A stretch of DNA of 11,960 nt, taken from assembly GCA_945883885.1 (NCBI GenBank), contig CAMCYM010000028.1, positions 1-11,960 of the forward strand, read 5' to 3'. The notes beneath the pieces were generated by a model. It was not told the origin of the DNA and ran no database searches. It saw nothing but the letters and a program-made list of their open reading frames with translations. The DNA comes from Chryseobacterium gleum (GTDB taxonomy: Bacteria > Bacteroidota > Bacteroidia > Flavobacteriales_D > Sanyastnellaceae). The first letter of the stretch is position 1; each line of letters starts with the position of its first letter. Shown piece after piece: positions 6,289 through 11,939 of this stretch. The position numbers and the translations under genes are program-made.

Positions 6289-7026
6289 TCAGATGACTTT
6301 TGCCTCTTCGCGGAGCAGCCGGATGAGCTCATCCGGACGGTCCGCAGGAACCAACTTCACCGCCCCCTTCGCCGGGGGCAGCGCAAAGGCACGCACGGCC
6401 GTGGCCGGTGCTGCGGAAGAAACTTCGACGGCCAGGGTTTTTGTGCGGGCGGCCATAATGCCGCGCATGTTCGGGATGCGCTGTTCTGCCATGCCCTTCG
6501 CGGCCCCGGCGACGAGGGCGCCGGAGACTTCTACCGTCTCGGTGCCGCCCGCCGCATCGCGGTCGAGGACCCAGGCATCGCCTGCGCGGTCGAGCTTCGT
6601 CGCCAGCGGGACGTAGGGCAGGTCGAGCAATTCGGCGACCATGCCCGGGACAGCTCCGCCGTTGTGGTCGATCGTTTCCTTGCCGCAGAGGACGAGGTCG
6701 TAGCCCTTGCCGCGTGCGTAGTCGGCGATGGCGGTCGCGGTTTGGAGGGCGTCGGTAGGATCGAGGTCGATGCGCACCGCCTCATCGGCTCCGATGGCCA
6801 GCGCCTTGCGGATGCTGGGCTCCACGGCCACCGTTCCCACCATCAAGCACGTCACCGTACCTCCGAGTTGTTCCTTGAGTTCCAGGCCGCGCACGAGGGC
6901 GTACCACTCGTCGTAGGGGTTGACGATGAAGGTCACCCCGGCCTCGTCAAACCGCGTGTCGCCGTCCTTGAAGGCGATGCGGCTCGTCGTGTCGGGCGCC
7001 TGGCTGATGCACACGAGGATGTTCAT
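6289..7026 (-). CDS. etfB: Electron transfer flavoprotein beta subunit
   Basis: The AMP-binding subunit of ETF, 245 residues. It shows MNILVCISQAPDTTSRI at the N-terminus, VNPYDEWYALVRGLELKE (35-52) in the form seen in Bacteroidota, the DLVLCGKETIDHNGGAVPG segment (110-128) that surrounds the AMP phosphate, and the LAELLDLPYV-type stretch just after it (AELLDLPYV, 131-139). The C-terminal segment IPNMRGIMAARTKTL (near 184-198) is the conserved ETF-beta signature region. It is the first gene of the etfB-etfA-nuclease unit and is divergent from pdhB across 66 bp. A TAATTTCG element ends 4 nt before the ATG, predicting a leaderless transcript. Together with pdhB next door this places two central electron and carbon oxidation functions back to back. 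All key regions are intact. Confidence 0.96.
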   Translation of the reverse strand: MNILVCISQAPDTTSRIAFKDGDTRFDEAGVTFIVNPYDEWYALVRGLELKEQLGGTVTCLMVGTVAVEPSIRKALAIGADEAVRIDLDPTDALQTATAIADYARGKGYDLVLCGKETIDHNGGAVPGMVAELLDLPYVPLATKLDRAGDAWVLDRDAAGGTETVEVSGALVAGAAKGMAEQRIPNMRGIMAARTKTLAVEVSSAAPATAVRAFALPPAKGAVKLVPADRPDELIRLLREEAKVI

Positions 7027-7030
7027 GGCG

Positions 7031-7038
7031 CGAAATTA
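7031..7038 (-). promoter_or_regulatory. -7-like element TAATTTCG for the etf unit
   Basis: On the minus strand TAATTTCG is followed by CGCC and then the etfB ATG, a 4-nt spacer. It matches TAnnTTTG at all but one position. A clear TTG -33 element is not visible at 17-23 nt. A transcript starting 4 nt beyond the element would begin with AUG. Confidence 0.5.
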
Positions 7039-7060
7039 CGCCACCTTCCCCCGCTTGAAT

Positions 7061-7068
7061 TACCTTTG
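7061..7068 (+). promoter_or_regulatory. -7 element TACCTTTG for pdhB-hppA
   Basis: TACCTTTG is an exact match to the Bacteroidota -7 consensus TAnnTTTG. It ends 24 nt before the pdhB ATG, so a short leader of about 20 nt is expected; the leader is A- and C-rich with no Shine-Dalgarno sequence. The -33 position has no clear TTG. It faces away from the etfB element, so 66 bp serve two divergent units. Confidence 0.5.
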
Positions 7069-7092
7069 GCGACCAAATCAAAAACGCACCCC

Positions 7093-8073
7093 ATGCGCGA
7101 AGTGCAGTACCGGGAAGCCGTCGCCGAGGCGATGCGCGAAGAGATGCTCCGTGACGAGTCCGTCTTCCTGATGGGCGAAGAAGTCGCAGAATACAATGGG
7201 GCCTACAAGGCGTCGAAGGGCCTGCTCGATGAATTCGGGCCGCGCCGGGTCATCGACACCCCCATCGCCGAGCTGGGCTTCAGCGCCATCGGCGTAGGCG
7301 CGGCGATGAACGGCCTGCGTCCCATCGTGGAGTTTATGACGTGGAATTTCGCCATCCTGGCGGCTGACCAAATCATCAACCACGCCGCGAAAATGCTCCA
7401 AATGAGCGGCGGACAGTACAACGTGCCCATCGTGTTCCGCGGTCCGAACGGCACAGCCGGCCAGCTCGCCGCCACCCACAGCCAGAGCTTCGAATCGATG
7501 TACGCTTCGATCCCCGGCCTGAAGGTGGTCACGCCGTTTACGCCCTACGAAGCAAAGGGCCTCCTGAAGTCCGCCATCCGCGACAACAACCCCGTCCTGG
7601 TGATGGAGTCGGAGAAGATGTACGGCGACAAGGGCCTCATCCCAGACGGCGAGTACCTCGTCCCCATCGGCAAGGCAAACGTCCGCCGCGCCGGCACGGA
7701 TTGCACCATCGTGTCGTTTGGCAAAATCCTGAAGACCGTGCACGCTGCGGCCGATGCGCTGGCGGCGGAAGGCATTGAAGTGGAGGTCATTGATTTGGTC
7801 ACCATCCGCCCGCTCGACCTCGATACCATCGTCGAAAGCGTCAAGAAGACGAACCGCCTGATCATCGTCGAGGAGAGCTTCCCGGTGGCTTCGATTGCCA
7901 CGGAAATCTCGTACCGCGTGCAGCGCCATGCCTTCGACTACCTCGATGCGCCTGTGCGCCGTATTTGCCAAAGCGATACCCCCTTCGCCTTCGCTACGTC
8001 CCTGATCGACGCCGCCTTGCCGCAAGTCGGCGACATCGTGCGTGCCGTGAAAGACGTCGCTTACGTCGCCTAA
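7093..8073 (+). CDS. pdhB: Pyruvate dehydrogenase E1 component beta subunit
   Basis: The beta chain of the thiamine-diphosphate E1 enzyme that decarboxylates pyruvate and loads the lipoyl arm of E2. The 326-residue length matches the family. Visible marks are MREVQYREAVAEAM at the start, VFLMGEEVAEYNGAYKASKGL (24-44), DTPIAELGFSAIGVGAAM (55-72) with E60 as the conserved glutamate that activates the thiamine ring, the VFRGPNGTAGQLAATHSQS block (114-132) with H129, and SIPGLKVVTPFTPYEAKGLL (139-158). The C-terminal transketolase domain is complete and includes IVEESFPVASIATEI. The alpha subunit is not adjacent: upstream is the divergent etfB and downstream a pyrophosphatase. A split pdhA/pdhB layout is, as I recall, common in Flavobacteriia. 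A 2-oxoisovalerate E1 beta is the main alternative, but this sequence looks closer to PDH. Confidence 0.93.
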   Translation: MREVQYREAVAEAMREEMLRDESVFLMGEEVAEYNGAYKASKGLLDEFGPRRVIDTPIAELGFSAIGVGAAMNGLRPIVEFMTWNFAILAADQIINHAAKMLQMSGGQYNVPIVFRGPNGTAGQLAATHSQSFESMYASIPGLKVVTPFTPYEAKGLLKSAIRDNNPVLVMESEKMYGDKGLIPDGEYLVPIGKANVRRAGTDCTIVSFGKILKTVHAAADALAAEGIEVEVIDLVTIRPLDLDTIVESVKKTNRLIIVEESFPVASIATEISYRVQRHAFDYLDAPVRRICQSDTPFAFATSLIDAALPQVGDIVRAVKDVAYVA

Positions 8074-8083
8074 CATCTTCTTC

Positions 8084-8102
8084 GCGGCCGCACCCCGGCC
8101 GC
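8084..8102 (+). other. GC-rich hairpin between pdhB and hppA
   Basis: A perfect 7-bp stem, GCGGCCG and CGGCCGC, with a 5-nt loop (CACCC), begins 10 nt after the pdhB stop. No T-run follows, so it is not a standard intrinsic terminator. It could stabilise the pdhB 3' end or partly attenuate read-through into hppA. The structure is seen; the role is inferred. Confidence 0.45.
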
Positions 8103-8106
8103 ACCC

Positions 8107-8126
8107 CTGAATCCGAACCTGAATCC
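8107..8126 (+). repeat. Short CTGAATCC direct repeat before hppA
   Basis: CTGAATCC occurs at 8107-8114 and again at 8119-8126, separated by GAAC, so the segment reads as a 6-nt periodic GAATCC/GAACCT/GAATCC run. It ends one base before the hppA ATG, where a ribosome binding site would sit in other bacteria. The hexamer period resembles the GAGNNN arrays near 11041, but the unit is different and the run very short. Confidence 0.35.
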
Positions 8127-8127
8127 T

Positions 8128-10452
8128 ATGGAAACGCTGCTGTATCTCGTCCCTGGCCTCGCTGTCCTTGGCCTCATTTACATGGCCTTTCAGGCCGCTT
8201 GGGTGCGCCGTCAACCCGCCGGTGATGCGCGGATGGCCACCATCGCCACCCACATCCAAGAAGGCGCCATGGCCTTCCTGAAAGCGGAGTACCGCATCCT
8301 GGCCATCTTCGTCGTCATCGCCGGCGCCCTGCTCGGCCTTGTCGCCTCCATCGTCCCCACGACGGAGCCCTTCATCGTCGTCGCCTTCGTCATCGGCGCG
8401 GTCTTCAGCGCCCTGGCCGGCAACATCGGCATGCGCATCGCGACCCAAGCGAACGTCCGCACCACCCAAGCCGCCCGTTCTTCCCTCGCCCAAGCCCTGA
8501 AAGTGAGCTTCGGCGGCGGCATGGTCATGGGCCTCGGCGTCGCGGGCCTCGCGGTCTTCGGCCTGAGCGTCCTCTTCATCTACCTGCTCGGATCGGACGG
8601 CTGGCCTGGGGTGGAGCGCATGACGGTCATCCTCGAATCGCTCGCCGGCTTCTCGCTGGGCGCCGAATCCATCGCCCTGTTCGCACGGGTCGGCGGCGGC
8701 ATCTACACGAAGGCCGCAGACGTGGGCGCTGACCTCGTGGGCAAGGTCGAAGCCGGCATCCCGGAAGACGACCCGCGCAACCCTGCCACCATCGCGGACA
8801 ACGTGGGCGACAACGTCGGCGACGTCGCCGGCATGGGCGCCGACCTCTTCGGCTCGTACGTCGCCACGGTCCTCGCGGCCATGGTGCTCGGCAACTACGT
8901 CATCAACGACATGGGCGGTTCGATCACGGACAACTACGGCGGCATGAGCCCCATCCTGTTGCCCCTGATCATCTCGGCCCTCGGCATCGTCTTCAGCATC
9001 CTCGGCTCCTTCTTCGTCCGCGTCAACGAAGGCGCGAAAGAAGCGGCAGTCCAAGGCGCCCTCAACCGCGGCAACTGGATCTCCATCGGCCTGACGGCGG
9101 TAGCGTGCTACTTCCTCATCGACACGATGCTCCCGGCAGAACTCACGATGGAGTTCTTCGGTGAAGCCCCGCGCACCTTCAGCTCGATCAACGTGTTCTA
9201 CGCCGTTGTGGTGGGCTTGGTCGTAGGCGGCGTGATCTCCTACTTCACGGAGCACTACACGGGTCTGGGCAAGAAGCCTGTGCTTGACATTGTCCAAAAA
9301 TCCGCCACCGGCGCCGCCACGAACATCATCGCCGGCCTCGCCACGGGCATGATTTCCACCTTCGGCCCCATCCTCCTGTTCGCCAGCGCGATCTACATCG
9401 CCTACGAATTTGCGGGCTTCTACGGCGTCGCCATCGCGGCCTGCTCGATGATGGCCACCACGGCCATGCAGCTCGCCATCGACGCCTTCGGCCCCATCGC
9501 CGACAACGCCGGCGGCATCGCCGAGATGAGCGAACTCCCCGACGAAGTGCGCGAGCGCACCGACATCCTCGACTCAGTGGGCAACACGACCGCCGCCATC
9601 GGCAAGGGCTTTGCCATCGCCTCTGCGGCCCTGACCGCCCTGGCCCTCTTCGCCGCCTACGTGGAATTCACGGGCATCGACGGCATCAACATCTTCAAGG
9701 CAAACGTCCTGGCCGCGCTGTTCATCGGCGGCATGATTCCGGTCGTCTTCTCGGCCCTCGCCATGAACTCGGTGGGCAAGGCCGCCATGGAAATGGTCAA
9801 GGAAGTCCGCCGCCAATTCAAGGAAATCCCCGGCATCATGGAAGGCACGGGCAAGCCGGAATACGGCAAGTGCGTGGACATCTCCACGAAGGCCGCCCTC
9901 CGCGAAATGATGCTGCCGGGCGCCATGACCATCGTCTTCCCGCTCGTCATCGGCTTGTTGCCGATCCTGCTCGGCGCAGACCACGCGTGGGCAGCGGAGA
10001 CCCTCGGCGGCTACATGGCCGGCGTAACGGTCAGTGGCGTGCTTTGGGCTATTTTCCAAAACAACGCCGGCGGCGCCTGGGACAACGCAAAGAAGTCCTT
10101 CGAAGCCGGGGTCGAAATCGATGGCAAAATGACCTTCAAAGGCTCTGACGCCCACAAAGCGGCGGTCACCGGCGACACGGTGGGCGACCCCTTCAAGGAC
10201 ACCAGCGGCCCGTCGATGAACATCCTCATCAAGCTGACCTGCCTCATCGGCCTCGTCATCGCCCCGATCCTCGGCGGCCACAGCCACGAAGCAGCACCCG
10301 CAGCCGACCCGGCCGCCACAGAAGCCACCGCCGCCGATGCAGCGGGAACCGACGCGACCGCACCGGTTATCGTCATCGACGCAACGGACGCCCCCGATGC
10401 TGCAGCGACGGACGCCACCGGCGACACCCCAGCCGCTGCATCTGCCGAGTAA
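8128..10452 (+). CDS. hppA: K+-dependent membrane-bound ion-pumping pyrophosphatase (probably H+)
   Basis: An integral inner-membrane enzyme that hydrolyses pyrophosphate and pumps cations outward. It has about 16 hydrophobic segments in 774 residues. The active-site loop GGGIYTKAADVGADLVGK (189-206) with K206/E208, the DNVGDNVGDVAGMGADL segment (224-240) and the C-terminal NAGGAWDNAKK (646-656) and GDTVGDPFKDTSGP (682-695) loops are all intact. GNTTAAIGKG (485-494) has Ala489 and Gly492 where K+-independent enzymes have Lys and Thr, so K+ dependence is expected. In the sixth helix, G242 and A246 sit where Na+-type and plant H+-type pumps carry their gating glutamate. Instead a glutamate (E180, GAES) occurs in the fifth helix, the arrangement I associate with Flavobacterium-type proton pumps. 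After the last helix an Ala/Thr/Asp-rich, probably disordered tail of about 55 residues (718-774) is added. It is likely cotranscribed with pdhB, 54 nt upstream. Confidence 0.96.
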   Translation: METLLYLVPGLAVLGLIYMAFQAAWVRRQPAGDARMATIATHIQEGAMAFLKAEYRILAIFVVIAGALLGLVASIVPTTEPFIVVAFVIGAVFSALAGNIGMRIATQANVRTTQAARSSLAQALKVSFGGGMVMGLGVAGLAVFGLSVLFIYLLGSDGWPGVERMTVILESLAGFSLGAESIALFARVGGGIYTKAADVGADLVGKVEAGIPEDDPRNPATIADNVGDNVGDVAGMGADLFGSYVATVLAAMVLGNYVINDMGGSITDNYGGMSPILLPLIISALGIVFSILGSFFVRVNEGAKEAAVQGALNRGNWISIGLTAVACYFLIDTMLPAELTMEFFGEAPRTFSSINVFYAVVVGLVVGGVISYFTEHYTGLGKKPVLDIVQKSATGAATNIIAGLATGMISTFGPILLFASAIYIAYEFAGFYGVAIAACSMMATTAMQLAIDAFGPIADNAGGIAEMSELPDEVRERTDILDSVGNTTAAIGKGFAIASAALTALALFAAYVEFTGIDGINIFKANVLAALFIGGMIPVVFSALAMNSVGKAAMEMVKEVRRQFKEIPGIMEGTGKPEYGKCVDISTKAALREMMLPGAMTIVFPLVIGLLPILLGADHAWAAETLGGYMAGVTVSGVLWAIFQNNAGGAWDNAKKSFEAGVEIDGKMTFKGSDAHKAAVTGDTVGDPFKDTSGPSMNILIKLTCLIGLVIAPILGGHSHEAAPAADPAATEATAADAAGTDATAPVIVIDATDAPDAAATDATGDTPAAASAE

Positions 10453-10458
10453 ACCCAT

Positions 10459-10516
10459 TTGAACCCGCTTCGTGTGACACATAGGGCCACATGAATGTTA
10501 AAAACGAAGGGTTCAA
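10459..10516 (+). other. Long inverted repeat downstream of hppA (possible terminator)
   Basis: Starting 6 nt after the hppA stop, TTGAACCC-GC-TTCGT (10459-10473) is complementary to ACGAA-GGGTTCAA (10504-10516): 13 base pairs with a 2-nt bulge and a 30-nt loop. The TTCGTGTG of the left side can instead pair with CACATGAA (10488-10495), giving a shorter alternative hairpin. A T-rich stretch (TTTGATTT) follows. It may end hppA transcripts, although the long loop and bulge make it a weak terminator. Confidence 0.4.
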
Positions 10517-10530
10517 TTTGATTTAACATT
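10494..10530 (+). promoter_or_regulatory. AT-rich palindrome upstream of the lipoprotein gene
   Basis: AATGTTAAA (10494-10502) and TTTAACATT (10522-10530) are perfect 9-bp inverted arms separated by 19 nt, centred about 45 nt upstream of the -7-like element at 10550. The spacing would suit a dimeric regulator. It overlaps the hppA inverted repeat, so it could also be just an alternative RNA structure. No regulator is identified. Confidence 0.3.
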
Positions 10531-10549
10531 TTCGTGGGTTGGACCGGCT

Positions 10550-10557
10550 TATACTTG
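10550..10557 (+). promoter_or_regulatory. -7-like element TATACTTG for the lipoprotein gene
   Basis: TATACTTG differs from TAnnTTTG at one position and ends 23 nt before the ATG at 10581, nearly the same spacing as for pdhB. The predicted leader ends in eight T residues (10573-10580) that touch the start codon. There is no Shine-Dalgarno sequence. A consensus -33 is not obvious. Confidence 0.45.
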
Positions 10558-10580
10558 CCGCGTTCAACCCACTTTTTTTT

Positions 10581-11024
10581 ATGAAATCACTTCAAAAACT
10601 GACTGTTCTAGCGCTCACGGGTGCCGTGGTTGCGCTGTCCGGTTGCAAACAGGAAGGCTGCACAAATCCCGATGCGGTGAATTACTCCAGCGATGCCGAT
10701 ACGGACGACGGAAGCTGCACGTACGAGGGCGAGGTCGTCTTTTGGTACGGCGCAGCCGCTAGCCAAATGGTCATCGACTACTACGGAAAGAGCCTGGAAT
10801 TCTACGTCGATGGCCAACTCGTCGGATCGACCGCTGCGGCCGTCTACTGGAACGGCGCGCCCGACTGCGGCCAAAACGGCTCCATCACCGTCACCAAGGA
10901 CCTCGGCTCCGTCCCGACCCGCGCTGCCACCTACGAAGTATATGACGAGGACGGCTACATGTGGTGGTCCGGCATCGTCAACTTCGACGCAAACACCTGC
11001 ACCTCCTTCGAACTCACGCCCTGA
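10581..11024 (+). CDS. Small exported lipoprotein with GCTNPxAxNY...DDGSC motif
   Basis: A 147-residue lipoprotein. The N-terminus has a basic MKSLQK, a hydrophobic stretch and the lipobox LSGC with the modified Cys at 22, so the mature protein is membrane-anchored. Directly after it is GCTNPDAVNYSSDADTDDG (26-44) followed by SC at 45-46, a short two-cysteine motif that recurs in secreted and surface proteins of Bacteroidota, often as repeats; here there is one copy. The rest (about 49-147) alternates polar and aromatic residues (VVFWYG, SLEFYVDGQLVG, YEVYDEDGYMWWSG) and has two more cysteines (in PDCGQ and NTCTS), which fits a small disulphide-bonded beta-sandwich. Function is unknown. ATG 10581 is chosen because the signal peptide begins there; the frame also extends upstream through an in-frame TTG that would add 14 residues. 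Codon use is somewhat less GC-rich than in its neighbours. Confidence 0.88.
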   Translation: MKSLQKLTVLALTGAVVALSGCKQEGCTNPDAVNYSSDADTDDGSCTYEGEVVFWYGAAASQMVIDYYGKSLEFYVDGQLVGSTAAAVYWNGAPDCGQNGSITVTKDLGSVPTRAATYEVYDEDGYMWWSGIVNFDANTCTSFELTP

Positions 11025-11040
11025 GCTGCATCCGAAGGAC

Positions 11041-11088
11041 GAGATTGAGAACGAGTTTGAGTTTGAGTACGAGATTGAGTTTGAGAAC
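11041..11088 (+). repeat. Tandem hexamer array (GAGNNN)x8, sense orientation
   Basis: Eight consecutive 6-nt units each begin with GAG; the variable triplets are ATT, AAC, TTT, TTT, TAC, ATT, TTT and AAC, so the core unit is GAGTTT. It starts 16 nt after the lipoprotein stop and reads GAGTTT in the direction of that gene. It is AT-rich against the surrounding GC-rich DNA. The last unit is also the 5' arm of a terminator hairpin. Confidence 0.9.
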
Positions 11089-11123
11089 CGGGGAGGCGAG
11101 GGCTTCTTCGGTTCTCCCTTTTT
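11083..11123 (+). terminator. Intrinsic terminator of the lipoprotein gene
   Basis: GAGAACCG (11083-11090) and CGGTTCTC (11109-11116) are perfectly complementary 8-bp arms around an 18-nt loop, followed by CC and five T residues (11119-11123). This is a standard rho-independent layout on the plus strand, 59 nt after the stop codon. It lacks a T-run on the minus-strand side, so it should not end dNK transcripts. Confidence 0.65.
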
Positions 11124-11192
11124 CATGGGGTGCATTCACCTCTGCGAACGGGACCTCACCTCTTCCGCTCACCCCCGTATCCACTGCAATCC

Positions 11193-11236
11193 CTCAAACT
11201 CAAACTACAAACTCAAACTGTAAACTCAAACTCACT
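11193..11236 (-). repeat. CTCAAA hexamer array, inverted relative to the 11041 array
   Basis: Seven units read on the plus strand as CTCAAA, CTCAAA, CTACAAA, CTCAAA, CTGTAAA, CTCAAA and CTCACT; two carry a one-base insertion. On the minus strand this is GAGTTT-type and lies one base beyond the stop codon of the deoxynucleoside kinase gene, so it reads in the sense of that gene. It is the inverted counterpart of the array at 11041-11088, with 104 nt between them. Confidence 0.9.
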
Positions 11237-11237
11237 C

Positions 11238-11858
11238 TCACCCCACAAACAACCCGTGCAGCTCCGCATCGATGCTCTCGATGATGGTGCCGAGGTCGCG
11301 CTTGTCTTCGTGGAAGCGGTTCGCGTCGATGTCGATGATGAGGAGCTTGCCGGCCTTGTAGGTGCTGACCCACGCTTCGTAGCGCTCGTTGAGCCGGTTG
11401 AGATAGTCGAGCCGGATGGCCTCTTCGTAGGGCCGGCCGCGGCGCTGGATGTTCTCGACGAGCTTCGGCACTGACGCGCGTAGGTAAATCAGCAGGTCCG
11501 GCGCCGTGATGAACTGCTCCATCAGGTCGAACAGCGCGCGGTAGTTCTCGAAATCCCGCGTCGTCATCAGCCCCATCGCATGCAGGTTGGGCGCGAAAAT
11601 GTGCGCGTCCTCGTAGATCGTGCGGTCTTGCACCACCTTCTTGCCGCTCTTCTGCAGCTCTGCGAGCTGGCCAAACCGCGAGCGCAAGAAAAACACCTGC
11701 AAATTGAACGACCACCGCTGCATGTCCTTGTAGAAGTCGTTCAAGTACGGGTTGTCGTCCACCTGCTCGAAATGCGCGGTGTACTTGTAGTGCTTCGCGA
11801 GCAGCGTCGTCAACGTCGTCTTGCCCGATCCGATATTCCCTGCGATGGCCAAATGCAT
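11238..11858 (-). CDS. Deoxynucleoside kinase (dNK/dGK-dAK family)
   Basis: A 206-residue cytoplasmic kinase that phosphorylates a deoxyribonucleoside with a nucleoside triphosphate, feeding nucleotide salvage. Marks of the dNK family are the P-loop GNIGSGKTT (7-15), FEQVDDNPYLNDFYKD (30-45) in the substrate-binding region, VVQDRTIYEDAHIF (75-88) with the DRT motif, and the arginine-rich lid RRGRPYEE (139-146). Length and motifs fit the purine-type enzymes (deoxyguanosine/deoxyadenosine kinase) common in Bacteroidota and Firmicutes, but specificity cannot be assigned from the sequence alone. The ATG at 11858 is chosen because MHLAIAGNIG is the first strand and a TAATTTCA element ends 5 nt upstream; an in-frame ATG at 11885 would add 9 atypical residues. 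It is convergent with the lipoprotein gene and is followed at once by a CTCAAA repeat array. Confidence 0.93.
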   Translation of the reverse strand: MHLAIAGNIGSGKTTLTTLLAKHYKYTAHFEQVDDNPYLNDFYKDMQRWSFNLQVFFLRSRFGQLAELQKSGKKVVQDRTIYEDAHIFAPNLHAMGLMTTRDFENYRALFDLMEQFITAPDLLIYLRASVPKLVENIQRRGRPYEEAIRLDYLNRLNERYEAWVSTYKAGKLLIIDIDANRFHEDKRDLGTIIESIDAELHGLFVG

Positions 11859-11863
11859 GGCGG

Positions 11864-11871
11864 TGAAATTA
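11864..11871 (-). promoter_or_regulatory. -7-like element TAATTTCA for the deoxynucleoside kinase
   Basis: On the minus strand TAATTTCA ends 5 nt (CCGCC) before the ATG at 11858, nearly the same layout as at etfB (TAATTTCG, 4 nt). A TTG is found 25 nt upstream of it, longer than usual for a -33 element. It predicts a leaderless or near-leaderless mRNA. Confidence 0.42.
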
Positions 11872-11939
11872 ACCCCCAAACCCACGCCCCCCCGCCCAAT
11901 TATTCCACAACATCACCCCTCCCGTCCCCCAACCCCACC

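Noticed and set aside
7078..9297. A very long minus-strand open frame (over 700 codons) opposite pdhB and the pyrophosphatase
   Set aside because: Its product is rich in His, Asp, Arg and Gly with no recognisable domain, while the opposite strand encodes two complete, well-conserved proteins. GC-rich codon bias keeps antisense frames open by chance.
10693..11223. A coding frame running through the hexamer array that would give alternating Glu-aromatic residues
   Set aside because: It is out of frame with the lipoprotein gene, starts inside it and has no start signal. The array is better explained as non-coding 3' DNA.
11041..11236. CRISPR array
   Set aside because: The units are 6 nt and contiguous with no spacers, and no cas genes are present.
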